Program-made: the position numbers and the translations under genes
Assembly: GCA_016196065.1 (NCBI GenBank)
Contig: JACPYL010000025.1
Coordinates: forward strand, 434,001 to 498,000
Source of the DNA: Acidobacteriota bacterium
GTDB lineage: Bacteria > Acidobacteriota > Terriglobia > Terriglobales > Acidobacteriaceae
Reading direction: 5' to 3'
DNA length: 64,000 nucleotides
Notes under the pieces: generated by a model
Told to the model about the DNA's origin: nothing
Seen by the model: only the letters and a program-made list of their open reading frames with translations
The model's database searches: none
Part shown: positions 54,196-63,082 of the stretch, piece after piece
Numbering within the stretch: the stretch's first letter is position 1
Layout of the letters: each line of letters begins with the position of its first letter

Positions 54196-54431
54196 GAGAA
54201 TTTCTCCTGTGCCACTCGGCTACCTCGAAACAGCGGGCGTCCGTCGTCTCGTTCGGCTTTCTTATTGATCAAATGCGGAAATTTCGGCGAAACTGGCTCA
54301 CGCGATATTCGTGAGCGTCGATTCTGTCCGGTGAGTTTCCAATCCAGTCGAGTGCGCGATGACGGCGGAACCGGGAACAACGTCTGGAATATTTCGGCCC
54401 CTTGGCCTATAACCGCTCTGTTTTCAGTTGA

Positions 54432-54460
54432 TTGACAATGCTTGGAAAAGCGACTATGCT
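54432..54460 (+). promoter_or_regulatory. Promoter of the sigma factor/kinase operon
   Basis: TTGACA (54432-54437), a 17-bp spacer and TATGCT (54455-54460), a good sigma-70-type promoter. It lies 31 bp before the likely TTG start at 54492. The rest of the 296-bp divergent gap (54196-54491) shows no other clear signal, although it must also contain the promoter of the leftward secreted-protein gene. Confidence 0.7.
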
Positions 54461-54491
54461 GCCCCGCTAAGCGCGCCTGCCCACAAGGCGC

Positions 54492-55082
54492 TTGGGGCTT
54501 TCCTTGCGTTCTGATCCGTCCACTCCAGTTACGACACTCCTTCTCCGCTGGCGCGAAGGGGACCGCAACGCTCTCGAGCAGTTGATGCCGCTGGTTTATG
54601 CCGAACTGCGCCAGATGGCGAGCCGCCATCTTCGTGGGGAGCGAGGCGACCACACGCTGCAAAGCACGGCTCTCGTGCACGAGGCTTACCTGCGACTCGC
54701 CGGACAAGATCCTCCCGAGTGGCAAAATCGGGCACATTTCTTTGCCATCGCAGCACGCCTCATGCGGCAGATCCTGGTTGATCACGCGCGCACCCGAGAT
54801 GCGGCGAAGCGTGGAAGCGGCGCCTGCACATTAGTCCTGGATGAAGCGATCGCGCTCCCTCAAAAAGTCAATTTGGATGTGATCGATCTGGACAAAGCGC
54901 TGACAGAACTCTCAGAACTGGATGGGCAGCAGAGCCGCATCGTGGAGTTGCGCTTTTTTGGCGGGCTGACGATCGAAGATACGTCTGAAGTATTGGGCGT
55001 CTCACCGGCCACGGTGAAACGCGACTGGCTGGTCGCGCGCGCGTGGCTGCTCCGCGCAATGACCGGAGAAGCGCAGACATGA
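54492..55082 (+). CDS. ECF-like RNA polymerase sigma factor (Sigma70_ECF / TIGR02999-like)
   Basis: A 196-residue sigma factor with region 2 (LEQLMPLVYAELRQMASRHL, TALVHEAYLRLAGQD, AHFFAIAARLMRQILVDHAR) and region 4 (ELDGQQSRIVELRFFGGLTIEDTSEVLGVSPATVKRDW). This short subtype is often paired with Ser/Thr kinases in Acidobacteriota and Planctomycetes. The TTG at 54492 has AAGG just upstream; a TTG at 54504 behind GGGG is an alternative. Its stop codon overlaps the kinase start (ATGA), so the two are translationally coupled. It probably directs transcription of specific targets under control of the kinase. Confidence 0.9.
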   Translation: MGLSLRSDPSTPVTTLLLRWREGDRNALEQLMPLVYAELRQMASRHLRGERGDHTLQSTALVHEAYLRLAGQDPPEWQNRAHFFAIAARLMRQILVDHARTRDAAKRGSGACTLVLDEAIALPQKVNLDVIDLDKALTELSELDGQQSRIVELRFFGGLTIEDTSEVLGVSPATVKRDWLVARAWLLRAMTGEAQT

Positions 55083-57934
55083 ACCCGGAACGTTGGGAAC
55101 GGGTCAAGCAACTGGCTGGGGAAGCCATGACCCTTGAGGTCAGGGAGCGTGAGTCCTTTGTCGATCGTCTCTGCCAGGGCGACTCCGAACTACAACGCGA
55201 GGTGCGTTCTCTTCTCTCGTTTCACGATCAGGCAGGGACGGATTTCCTGAACGGGCCTGCTGTCGAGCTTGAGCAAGGAACAAGCGCCACCCCGGCGCGT
55301 GGCCATCCACAGCGGATCGGCCCCTATGAGATCACCGAAGAGATCGGGCGCGGCGGCATGGGCGAAGTCTATCGCGCGGTTCGCGCCGATGGGCAGTACA
55401 CGAAAGACGTCGCGATCAAACTCGTTCAGGGCGGATCGAGCGTGCTGCTGGAACGCTTTCGCAACGAACGGCAGATTCTGGCGTCACTGGAACATTCCAA
55501 CATTGCGCGGCTGCTCGATGGCGGCACGACCGAGACCGGTGTGCCCTACCTCGTCATGGAGTTAGTCGAGGGCACGCGTATTGATGAATATTGTGAGCAA
55601 CACAGTCTTTCCGTGAATGAACGATTGCAGTTGTTCCTGCAGGTCTGCGATGCAGTGCAGTTCGCGCATCAGCGCTTGATCATCCATCGCGATCTCAAAC
55701 CTGGAAATATTCTGGTCACCGCGGACGGGGTACCGAAGCTGCTGGATTTCGGTATCGCCAAGATCTTGGAAGTGGAACCCGACGGCAGTCTGGGCGATTC
55801 CACCTTGACCCTGTTCCGGCTCTTAACTCCGCAATATGCGAGCCCGGAACAAGTCCGGGGCGAATCGATTACGACAGCGAGCGATGTCTATTCGCTCGGC
55901 GTGGTGTTGTACGAATTGCTGACCGGCCAGAGTCCTTACCCAAAAACCAGTGGCGCTCCCCACGATGCCGCCCGCGCAGCTTGCGAGTATGAACCGCTGA
56001 AACTGAGCACGGTCGTGCGCTCTGGAAAAAATCTTACCCGCACTTCGCACGATGCTTCGGTTAAGGATGCCGTCGCGCCTGACCGACTCGGGAAGCTGCT
56101 GAGAGGGGATCTGGACAACATTGTTCTTAAGGCTCTGCGCAAAGAGCCACAGCGCCGCTACGCCTCCGTGGAACAATTCGCGGCAGACATTCGACGCAAT
56201 CTCGCGCACCTTCCGATTACCGCGCGCAAGGATACTGCCGGTTATCGCGCATCGAAATTTGTCGCCCGACACAAAGCAGGCGTGGCAGCGGCGGCAGTGG
56301 TCGCCTTGATATTGGTGATTGGACTTGTCATCACGATCCGGGAAGCGCGGATCGCGGAACGTCGCTTCAATGATGTTCGCAGCCTGGCGAATTCGCTGAT
56401 CTTCGATGTCCATGACTCCATCAAAGACCTTCCGGGTTCGACTCCAGCCAGAAAAATCATCATCGATCGCGCGCTGCAATATCTCAACGTGCTGGCCCAG
56501 GAATCCGCCGGCGATCTGGGATTACAGCGTGAATTGGCGGCAGCCTTTGAGAGGGTCGGATCGGTGCAAGGCGATTATCTGGAAAATAACCTCGGGGACT
56601 CCAAGGGCACCTTGGCCAGTTACGACAAGGCGTTGGAAATTCGGAAACAGATCGATGCCAAGTCCGACGATTGGCAAGATCGCCTGGCGCTAGCAACAGG
56701 TTATCGTCTGGTAGCGCATCAACAATGGGCCACCGGCAACCGCAGCGGGTCGCGGGAGAACATCGATCGCGCGATCGCCATTTCCGAGGTTCTTGGCACG
56801 GCGCAGCCCAACAACTCCAAGGTTCTCTACGAACTGAGCTTCGATCACGAAGTGTCAGGCACGATTGCACACCTCGGAGAACGGGAGGACCAGAAAGCGA
56901 TTGAGGACTATAGGAGAGCACTGGCGGTCGAGGAAATGGTGCTCACGATTCAGCCCGACGATGTCCAAACTCTGCATGGATACGCCGTGGATTCGAGATA
57001 CATCGGAGACTTCCTGGAGCCAACCGATCCGCAAGCGGCCCTGCCGTATTACGAAAAGGCGCTGGAAATCAATCGCAAGCTGACGCAGAGATCGACGGAG
57101 ATACAGTACGCGCGCAGCGTAGCGGTCTCTTATTCCAACATCGCCGATGTCTACGCCGACCTCGGCGACTTTGCGCGAGAGGTGGAGAATAACCGCAAGT
57201 CGCTGGAAATGTATCAGGACCTGAACCGGACGGATCCGAAAAATGCACTGTTGCGGCAGGGACTCGCGATCGCGTATGTCAACACAGCGACGGCGTTGGC
57301 CGGGACCGGCAATATCGCGGAAAGCCTGGACGACTCGAGCAAAGGCCTGGAAATCATGCGCTCCCTGGTGGCGGCAAGCCCGCAGAATTCAGCCCAGCGT
57401 TCCATCTTTGCGGCCATGCTGGCGGCGCGCGGCACAATTCTGATTAGGGCCAAGCGCTCGGACGCCGCCATCGCGGAACTCGACCATGCCCGGTCCATTT
57501 ATGAATCGCTGTATGAGCCGGGCGATCCGCATACCGATAGTGCAGCCTGCGACGTCAAACTGGGCGAAGCTGCCACTCTTGCAGGACGCGATCCAGCCGC
57601 CGCCGAATATTTTCGCCGGGCGTTGACGATCGTTGAGCCTTTGCTCTCGCATGCCGATGGTGAGGCCGATCTTGATGCGCTTTACGTGGCCGCCGATGCG
57701 TACTCCGGGATGGGTGATCTCAGGATGAAAGAAGCACAACAGCGTGAAGAGACAGCTGCGGAGCGACAATCAGCCGGGACAGAAGCGCGCTCGTGGTATT
57801 CGCAGAGTCTCAAAACATGGCAACGCATCGAACATCCCAATCGCGCCGCTCCCAATAGTTTTGAAGTGGGCAATCCCCTGCTTGTGGCGAAGAAATTGAA
57901 GGCGGCTGAAGCGGCGTTATCCTCGCGGAAGTAA
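55079..57934 (+). CDS. Ser/Thr protein kinase with membrane segment and TPR sensor region
   Basis: A 951-residue protein. After a short helical N-terminus, the kinase domain (about 90-370) has the Gly-rich loop IGRGGMGEVYRA, VAIKLV, the catalytic loop HRDLKPGN, DFGIAK and the APE-like SPEQVRGE. One membrane segment lies at about 410-430 (AAAAVVALILVIGLVITI). The long C-terminal part is TPR-like (for example YYEKALEINRKL). All catalytic residues are kept, so it should be active. It overlaps the sigma factor gene by 4 bp and is presumed to phosphorylate or regulate it. Confidence 0.93.
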   Translation: MNPERWERVKQLAGEAMTLEVRERESFVDRLCQGDSELQREVRSLLSFHDQAGTDFLNGPAVELEQGTSATPARGHPQRIGPYEITEEIGRGGMGEVYRAVRADGQYTKDVAIKLVQGGSSVLLERFRNERQILASLEHSNIARLLDGGTTETGVPYLVMELVEGTRIDEYCEQHSLSVNERLQLFLQVCDAVQFAHQRLIIHRDLKPGNILVTADGVPKLLDFGIAKILEVEPDGSLGDSTLTLFRLLTPQYASPEQVRGESITTASDVYSLGVVLYELLTGQSPYPKTSGAPHDAARAACEYEPLKLSTVVRSGKNLTRTSHDASVKDAVAPDRLGKLLRGDLDNIVLKALRKEPQRRYASVEQFAADIRRNLAHLPITARKDTAGYRASKFVARHKAGVAAAAVVALILVIGLVITIREARIAERRFNDVRSLANSLIFDVHDSIKDLPGSTPARKIIIDRALQYLNVLAQESAGDLGLQRELAAAFERVGSVQGDYLENNLGDSKGTLASYDKALEIRKQIDAKSDDWQDRLALATGYRLVAHQQWATGNRSGSRENIDRAIAISEVLGTAQPNNSKVLYELSFDHEVSGTIAHLGEREDQKAIEDYRRALAVEEMVLTIQPDDVQTLHGYAVDSRYIGDFLEPTDPQAALPYYEKALEINRKLTQRSTEIQYARSVAVSYSNIADVYADLGDFAREVENNRKSLEMYQDLNRTDPKNALLRQGLAIAYVNTATALAGTGNIAESLDDSSKGLEIMRSLVAASPQNSAQRSIFAAMLAARGTILIRAKRSDAAIAELDHARSIYESLYEPGDPHTDSAACDVKLGEAATLAGRDPAAAEYFRRALTIVEPLLSHADGEADLDALYVAADAYSGMGDLRMKEAQQREETAAERQSAGTEARSWYSQSLKTWQRIEHPNRAAPNSFEVGNPLLVAKKLKAAEAALSSRK

Positions 57935-57965
57935 GCGTGGTGATCGGCTGAATATTCGAGAATTA

Positions 57966-57992
57966 TTGTTGCCAAGCGTTTACATCTACAAC
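57966..57992 (+). repeat. Degenerate copy of the 31-nt palindromic unit (copy 0)
   Basis: TTGTTG, GCGTTTAC and ACAAC occur in the same order as in the left-type units at 60404 and 61731, with several changes. No inverted partner was found. Assignment is tentative. Confidence 0.35.
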
Positions 57993-58024
57993 CACGGTAC
58001 ATCTCCGCAGCCCAGCCCCAAGCC

Positions 58025-58372
58025 TCAGTGCGCACCGACAACATTCCAGTTCACGCCAGTCAACTGCAGCGAGTCAGCGACACCTGCTGTGACGTCTGTG
58101 CCACCGTGGAGGTTTATCCACAATGATTGGAACGTGCGGATCGGTCCCCACGGAATGCCCCACCAGCCTGCAAGTAGCGTGAGTAGAGTCCAAGGCAGGC
58201 CCTTAACGATGCGGTTTTTGCTGGCATGGATGAAGTACACATGTGTGCCCTGCATTACGGTTACGAAAACCGCCGAAAAACAATAACGATAAACAACAAA
58301 TTTCCCGCCCCGATTCAACTCGAAGGCGATTTCATTGAGTGTCATGCCGGTAATGCCTTGAATTTGAACCAT
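58025..58372 (-). CDS. Small membrane protein with GWWGIPWGP motif
   Basis: A 115-residue protein. It has two hydrophobic regions, around RYCFSAVFVTVMQGTHVYFI (about 28-48) and LPWTLLTLLAGWWGIPWGPI (about 59-78). The GWWGIPWGP-x-R/Y-T-x-xS-L-x-x-N-x-x-GG-x-DVT block matches a small membrane protein family I have seen in diverse bacteria. Function is unknown. ATGs at 58372 and 58345 are both possible starts with weak ribosome sites. It lies alone between repeat copies 0 and 1. Confidence 0.65.
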   Translation of the reverse strand: MVQIQGITGMTLNEIAFELNRGGKFVVYRYCFSAVFVTVMQGTHVYFIHASKNRIVKGLPWTLLTLLAGWWGIPWGPIRTFQSLWINLHGGTDVTAGVADSLQLTGVNWNVVGAH

Positions 58373-58431
58373 GAGTAATCCACGGCGACCAAGGATAACT
58401 CTAAAAGGCCCTGCAGTGATAATTGCCCCCG

Positions 58432-58515
58432 ACTGTTGAAATCAGGCGCTTACTCTAACAACTGTTCCAGGCTGCTGGGCGAGCTTGTTGGTGTAATGGC
58501 GATGTTACGCCAATG
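58432..58515. repeat. Inverted doublet of the 31-nt unit (copy 1)
   Basis: A degenerate left unit (58432-58463, with AGGCGCTTAC and AACAACT) faces a well-kept right unit (58485-58515, with GTTGGTGTAAT and GTTACGCCAAT). A 21-nt GC-rich loop separates them. The right unit by itself can fold by pairing GGTGTAA with TTACGCC. Confidence 0.7.
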
Positions 58516-58621
58516 AGCAACGGGTGCACAGGAGCAAGACGTCGGACGCGGTGTGATTGATCGGCGGAGTGCTACTGAGCGATGCAATCGTTTTCACTTT
58601 TCCAGTCGGGGCGCGTTTCCC

Positions 58622-60277
58622 TCAATGAACCACGAGTGGAACGATCACGCTTCCCATTCTTCCTGTCGTATTGTCGTGAACGACAATTCGAGCGGTGTAT
58701 TCTCCAGCTGGCAACGCAAATTGCCCCTTGTAAACGAAACCATGCTCCCCCACCGTTTGCATTTCCGTCGGACTCAGATCTGTTTCGACGCTTTGCGAGA
58801 ACCGCGCTTTGATGTTTCCGTCGTTGTCGCGGGCGATCCCGGCGAACAGCAGATTCACGTGATTCCCGTTGTATGCGCCAGCCGCGGATGCAATCGGCAT
58901 CAAAGCCAATTCAAAGGCCGTCAGCCTCTTACGGGTACCGTCCGGCGCCACTTCTCCCTGAGCTTGGATCCACCGGAAGGCGAGCGGTATCCCAGTAAAC
59001 TCGACGGGCGCTTGGAAGGCGGTTTGGACGTCATCGATTGGACGTGCGGCGGCGGGACGCATCACAAAATATCCCCCCCGCGCGCGAACATGGACACCGA
59101 CGCGGCGAACTGAAACTTTCAAATCACGCCATCCTGGAGTCGAATCTTTCGTGTCCCGGTAGTAGCCAAGAAGATAGTAGGAGCCGGAGTCGCTCGTCGC
59201 CCGCTGCAGGCTGCGAGTGACGTCGTTGGTATTGTAATAAGCCTCTCCCCCGGTCGCGGCCGCGAAAAGGTTCAACGTGGATAGCGTGTCGGTATGGAGA
59301 CTACTCTCCGACGGGACCCAGCCTTCGTTGAAGCGGGCGATATCCGCGGAGAATGCCGCCGGGTTCACCAACCCGCGAAGATCCACGCCATAGATGGCGA
59401 AATTGGCTTCGTTGAGTACCTTCCACGTGTGCTCGTAATGAGGCTGGTCGAATGGGTTGTAGGGAAACGATCCGGTCACCCAGACAAGGGCCTTTCTTCC
59501 GGGTACACCGGCGTATATCCGGGCGATGGCCTCCATCGAATCCAGTGTCACTTTGAGCGAATTTAGCCGCATTTGGTCTGACATCTTTTCCGGGGCACTG
59601 TTTGCGACTTTTCTAATCTCTGCTACCTCAGTGTCGGTCTTAGGATCGGGTTGAGTAACCGGAGAAGGCGAGGGGCTAGGTGTAATCTGCGTCAGTTTCG
59701 GCTCATCCACACTTAGGCGAGCGCCGTGAATTTTTTGCAGTGCCGCAACCAGAATTGAGGGATCGGACGTTGCGTCATGGATGATTTTGACCCCGCTCAC
59801 GTTCATGGTGAGAAGCACGAACAAGGCGCGGTTGTCCACGTGTTCATTCAGGAAGCTGACTAGTTGGCGTCGGCCCCAAGACTGGTCGAGGAAACTCGTG
59901 TTCACCGTGTCAATTGCAATTACAACCAAGCGGCGTGGCACGGGCTTGTCGAAGGAATTTGTGTAAGTGTCGGGCGATACAGAGCGCCGAAGAGGTTCAG
60001 CGGATGAAGTGACCTCCTCAAATATGCTTAATTTCCGAGGTTTCCCGTTCTCCCGAACCACGAACTCAGATGCAGATAGGCCACCGACAAAGTGGGTAGA
60101 GCGGTCAGTTATAACGGTTGGTACCAACACGAGGTCGGAGTGGGAAGAGATCGAAACTTGTGGTGCTGTGTTAACCGGGGCCTGTCCGAGGGCTGACGGA
60201 GGTGCACTTCCGCCGAACGCCAGAAGAACTGCCGTCTGCAAGATCACTCTTAGGCAGTTCGGGGCTGGAACTCCCAT
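58622..60277 (-). CDS. VWFA-related Acidobacterial domain protein (TIGR03436-like, exported)
   Basis: About 551 residues with a signal peptide (RVILQTAVLLAFGG, cleavage near SALGQ). It shows the family opening VPTVITDRSTHFVGGLSASEFVVRENGK and the VWA core RRLVVIAIDTVNTSFLD. The metal site is degenerate: the DxSxS motif reads DTVNTS. Later segments GRKALVWVTGSFPYNPFDQ, AATGGEAYYNTND, YYLLGYYRDT and VRARGGYFVMRP are typical. A C-terminal beta domain follows. AAGGACGG precedes the ATG at 60277. Function is unknown; secreted protein binding is assumed. It sits between repeat copies 1 and 2. Confidence 0.87.
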   Translation of the reverse strand: MGVPAPNCLRVILQTAVLLAFGGSAPPSALGQAPVNTAPQVSISSHSDLVLVPTVITDRSTHFVGGLSASEFVVRENGKPRKLSIFEEVTSSAEPLRRSVSPDTYTNSFDKPVPRRLVVIAIDTVNTSFLDQSWGRRQLVSFLNEHVDNRALFVLLTMNVSGVKIIHDATSDPSILVAALQKIHGARLSVDEPKLTQITPSPSPSPVTQPDPKTDTEVAEIRKVANSAPEKMSDQMRLNSLKVTLDSMEAIARIYAGVPGRKALVWVTGSFPYNPFDQPHYEHTWKVLNEANFAIYGVDLRGLVNPAAFSADIARFNEGWVPSESSLHTDTLSTLNLFAAATGGEAYYNTNDVTRSLQRATSDSGSYYLLGYYRDTKDSTPGWRDLKVSVRRVGVHVRARGGYFVMRPAAARPIDDVQTAFQAPVEFTGIPLAFRWIQAQGEVAPDGTRKRLTAFELALMPIASAAGAYNGNHVNLLFAGIARDNDGNIKARFSQSVETDLSPTEMQTVGEHGFVYKGQFALPAGEYTARIVVHDNTTGRMGSVIVPLVVH

Positions 60278-60403
60278 GGGGACCGTCCTTATCTGCCACG
60301 CCGCGAAACATGTTAGCAGAGGCAGGGAACTGCCCAGAATGCTTCCGATGTCATGACCCAAGAACGCTGCACAATTTTCAGCAACAATCAGTTTGGCAGA
60401 TAA

Positions 60404-60490
60404 CTGTTGTTAACAGGCGTTTACACCAACTACTACCCCAACGGCCTGCCGGGGCCGAGTTGTTGGTGTAATCGCGATGTTACGCCAATC
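60404..60490. repeat. Inverted doublet of the 31-nt unit (copy 2)
   Basis: The left unit 60404-60434 (GTTGTTAACAGGCG, then TTTACACCAACTAC) and right unit 60460-60490 (GTTGGTGTAATCGC, then GTTACGCCAAT) face each other. Outer and inner blocks are complementary; the 5-nt spacers between them (AGGCG, and ATCGC on the other strand) are not. The loop is GC-rich. Confidence 0.85.
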
Positions 60491-60535
60491 ACGAAATCGT
60501 CCCGCCCGCTTGGGGAGGGAGAGACTAGGGTTGCA

Positions 60536-61639
60536 CTATTGGATGTTGTAGAAAGTCGTGCTCTCCACCTCGACTGGCCTATCGAGGATCAAAAATGGGC
60601 GAAATTGCCATTTCATCACGTTCTCTTCTACCGGCTTCCGAAGTTCTTCCGGTCCGTCGGTCGCCTGCGCCCGGACCACGCGCCCCTCTTTGTTGACCGT
60701 GAACTTCACAGTCACCTTGCCGTGTACTCCTCTCGGTACATGCGGGGGCAACTCTCTGTGCACCATATATTCTTTCATCAGGATCGAAGAGGGCACACTC
60801 ACTACGCCCGTAAGTGGCCCTGGACTACCGGTCGGCGGCAAGAATAGGGACTCTTCAAGCTGTGGCGCGGTTTCGGCCTTTGCGAGATGAATCTTCAGGA
60901 AAGGTTTCCCTCCGTGCGTAACTTCGACATCACGCGCCAAGTAACGCTCGCCCAACCGAAAGACACCGTTGTAAACCGTCTCATCCCAACCCGTCCCGCG
61001 TGAGTAGCGCAGGATAGTCGTCCCCGGCTCAAAGCAAAACTTCTGCAAGCCGCTTTCAGAAAGTACTCTTGGACTACGGAGAACGACACACGACAGCTTT
61101 ACCTCGCCGACGGCCCAGTCGAGCTTGTCAGGACTTGTATCGCCAACTGTGCCCAATTGATATTGATACAGTGGTGACACTACCTCCCGCATCGCCTGCG
61201 AGGTGGCCGCGGGCGGCCAGTTTTGATCCCCAGACCGATAGAGTTCCCCACCACTCGCGACTTCTGTTTGACTTAACTCGTCCGTCTTGATCACCACGCG
61301 GTATTTTTTCGGACTAACGTAAAACTCTTCCAGAGTCCCGCTGTGGGCATTATCTCCATCTTCATCGAATTCATCATAAGTAAGCTCAATGTGCCAAGGT
61401 GTGGTTGGCAAAGTTTCGAGCCCGTTTGTCTTGATGAGTTCACCCATCACCTTCACTGCTTCGGGCGATGCAGCAATCTTGCTCCCGGAGGGTTTGAGAG
61501 AGAGCAGAACACCCGCTTTAGAGTCCGGCGGGGGAACGTGAATTTCGCCAAGGTGTGCAACCTGATCTTGCGCGACTGCACAAACGATCGGCAGTCCCAG
61601 CCAACAGGACCATACAGCGATTGTCTTCGTAATCCGCAT
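60536..61639 (-). CDS. Exported TonB C-terminal domain protein
   Basis: A 367-residue protein with a signal peptide (KTIAVWSCWLGLPIVCAVAQ). The middle part (about 40-260) is an unrecognised beta-rich domain with ELTYDEFDEDGDNAHSGTLE, YVSPKKYRVVIKTDEL and WDETVYNGVFRLGERYLA. The C-terminal 80 residues are a TonB C-terminal domain: PHVPRGVHGKVTVKFTVNKEGRVVRAQA, then MKWQFRPFLILDRPVEVEST. AAGGAGG precedes the ATG. It is longer than usual TonB and has no N-terminal anchor or Pro-rich linker. It is the only gene between repeat copies 2 and 3. Confidence 0.8.
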   Translation of the reverse strand: MRITKTIAVWSCWLGLPIVCAVAQDQVAHLGEIHVPPPDSKAGVLLSLKPSGSKIAASPEAVKVMGELIKTNGLETLPTTPWHIELTYDEFDEDGDNAHSGTLEEFYVSPKKYRVVIKTDELSQTEVASGGELYRSGDQNWPPAATSQAMREVVSPLYQYQLGTVGDTSPDKLDWAVGEVKLSCVVLRSPRVLSESGLQKFCFEPGTTILRYSRGTGWDETVYNGVFRLGERYLARDVEVTHGGKPFLKIHLAKAETAPQLEESLFLPPTGSPGPLTGVVSVPSSILMKEYMVHRELPPHVPRGVHGKVTVKFTVNKEGRVVRAQATDGPEELRKPVEENVMKWQFRPFLILDRPVEVESTTFYNIQ

Positions 61640-61730
61640 CCGGCCTCCTTGGGGAAACGTGAAAAGGACACCATTCTACCTAGAGGCAAGCTCGCTGCGG
61701 GATAAACATCGGACGCGAACTGGTCCTCAA

Positions 61731-61825
61731 TTGTTGTTAACAGGCGTTTACACCAACTACCCTGGTAAGGCGTCGGCGGGGAGGCGCCTGGGGCGATTGT
61801 TGGTGTAATGGCGATTTGACGCCAG
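61731..61825. repeat. Inverted doublet of the 31-nt unit (copy 3)
   Basis: The left unit 61731-61760 is nearly identical to that of copy 2 (GTTGTTAACAGGCG, TTTACACCAACTAC). The right unit 61796-61825 has GTTGGTGTAATGGCG and TTGACGCCAG. The intervening loop is GC-rich and differs from copy 2. Confidence 0.85.
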
Positions 61826-61840
61826 TCATGCGGCGTCCTC

Positions 61841-62545
61841 ATGCTTTCGCAAAGCTGCGCCGTCCAAACCGAAAGTAACGTGCACAGCTTGCTCGCCAGC
61901 ATTATGCTGCGATTTGTGTCATCGACTAGGAGCACGGACGATACGAACAAGCTGAGACCACCGCTGCATCTCGACGCGATGTTCGCTGCTTACGCATCTC
62001 TTCTCATCGCGTTTGCCGTCGTCTGCAAACCTCCTTACGCGTGGGATTTGCCGCACCGATATTTCTATATGTGGCATCCCAAGTCCCCGAGCATAAGCCT
62101 AGACGGCTTCCTACTGACGTATGTTGTCTTTTTCCTCATCCCTGCGATTGCCGTCTTCGTTTCGGTAGTAGCGGTTGAGCACTTCCGTTCGACGCTCAAA
62201 GCTCTCAGGGTTTTTACGGGATTCATAGCAGTTGCAGGGTTCCCGCTTGTGTGTCTATATGCACTCCCCAGAATCTTCGGGGCTTGCGAACTACTGGTTT
62301 CCATCTGTGTGCTGATCTTGTGGACGCGAGAAAGATGGCCAGTTTCGGACGGCTTCAACGTAGTTCTCCTGATCCTCCATTTCGCATTCTGGTTGTCCTT
62401 CTGCGTATCGCTGCTCGGTCTAGCATTAAGGCAAACCTCATCGTGGGGTTTGTGGGACTATTTGGTTTTCGTGTACCCAACCGTTGGGCTCGCCTATTCT
62501 TTGATGTGGGCCAAAGATTCCAAGAATCGAAGTAGTTGGCGTTAA
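61841..62545 (+). CDS. Polytopic membrane protein of unknown function
   Basis: Up to 234 residues with about five to six hydrophobic segments: AAYASLLIAFAVVC, GFLLTYVVFFLIPAIAVFVSVV, FTGFIAVAGFPLVCLYAL, ELLVSICVLIL, VVLLILHFAFWLSFCVSLLGLAL and WDYLVFVYPTVGLAYSLMW. No family is recognised. The start is uncertain (ATGs at 61841, 61904 and 61979; none has a strong ribosome site). It begins 15 bp after repeat copy 3, and its last codons and stop lie inside repeat copy 4, which is the arrangement expected of a cassette-borne gene. It is the only rightward gene of the array. Confidence 0.62.
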   Translation: MLSQSCAVQTESNVHSLLASIMLRFVSSTRSTDDTNKLRPPLHLDAMFAAYASLLIAFAVVCKPPYAWDLPHRYFYMWHPKSPSISLDGFLLTYVVFFLIPAIAVFVSVVAVEHFRSTLKALRVFTGFIAVAGFPLVCLYALPRIFGACELLVSICVLILWTRERWPVSDGFNVVLLILHFAFWLSFCVSLLGLALRQTSSWGLWDYLVFVYPTVGLAYSLMWAKDSKNRSSWR

Positions 62546-62565
62546 CAGGCGATTACACCAACTAC
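62534..62565 (+). repeat. Single 31-nt unit (copy 4)
   Basis: GTTGGCGTTAACAGGCG followed by ATTACACCAACTAC. TTGGCG and CACCAA allow it to fold on itself. It overlaps the 3' end of the membrane protein gene by 12 bp and supplies its stop codon TAA. Confidence 0.8.
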
Positions 62566-62586
62566 GATCCCGCACCCGTGGTCGTG

Positions 62587-63060
62587 CTACCAAATCTTGT
62601 TGAAGCCGACGACTCGCCAACCTGCCCTGTCGCCTCCGAGTTGTCGCACAGCCACCCAGTTGCCCTCAACACCAACTCCAGTGTCCGAGTAGTACAGGAC
62701 GACATCGCTTCCCTCCTTCCTGCGATCCCGCAATCGTTGCACGAATAGGGATCGGTGGTCACGATACTCGCTCTGCATCTCTTCACACGTGAGTGCGTTG
62801 GGAAGTACAAGGTCTGTGCTCAGTTTTGCTGCGTCCGTGCAGTTACCACTCCTCATTGCGTCTAGGTACGCTGCTGCTGCGTGCTCTGGTGATCGGTCAC
62901 GAAAGGGATTGAACAGCACGTAGTTGTGGTCGCCTGTTTCCTGATTGACGCCGAAAGGCATCCGAATCAGAACCGGTCGCACATCACGACCCAATACAGC
63001 AGCCGCGACGGCGGCAATGCCTACGACGCCAAGAACGGCGAGATTTCGTCTCACGCCCAC
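62587..63060 (-). CDS. Hypothetical membrane-anchored protein
   Basis: A 157-residue protein from a GTG start. A hydrophobic segment (about 7-23, LAVLGVVGIAAVAAAVL) anchors or exports it. The rest is soluble, with PFRDRSPEHAAAAYLDAMRSGNC, a Cys pair (C73 region and C92 region) and a C-terminal beta stretch GVEGNWVAVRQLGGDRAGWRVVGF. The AAAAYLDAMRSGNCTDAAKL segment followed by a beta sheet resembles NTF2-like/DUF4878-type small domains, a guess from layout. It lies between repeat copies 4 and 5, with only 22-23 bp to each. Confidence 0.65.
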   Translation of the reverse strand: MGVRRNLAVLGVVGIAAVAAAVLGRDVRPVLIRMPFGVNQETGDHNYVLFNPFRDRSPEHAAAAYLDAMRSGNCTDAAKLSTDLVLPNALTCEEMQSEYRDHRSLFVQRLRDRRKEGSDVVLYYSDTGVGVEGNWVAVRQLGGDRAGWRVVGFNKIW

Positions 63061-63082
63061 ACTTTACATCAGGTTCTAGACG

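Noticed and set aside
58432-61825. A firm call of integron attC sites
   Set aside because: Box order and spacing are suggestive, but the strict RYYYAAC/GTTRRRY consensus is met only in part, half-sites fold on their own, and no integrase is in the window. Reported as a hypothesis only.
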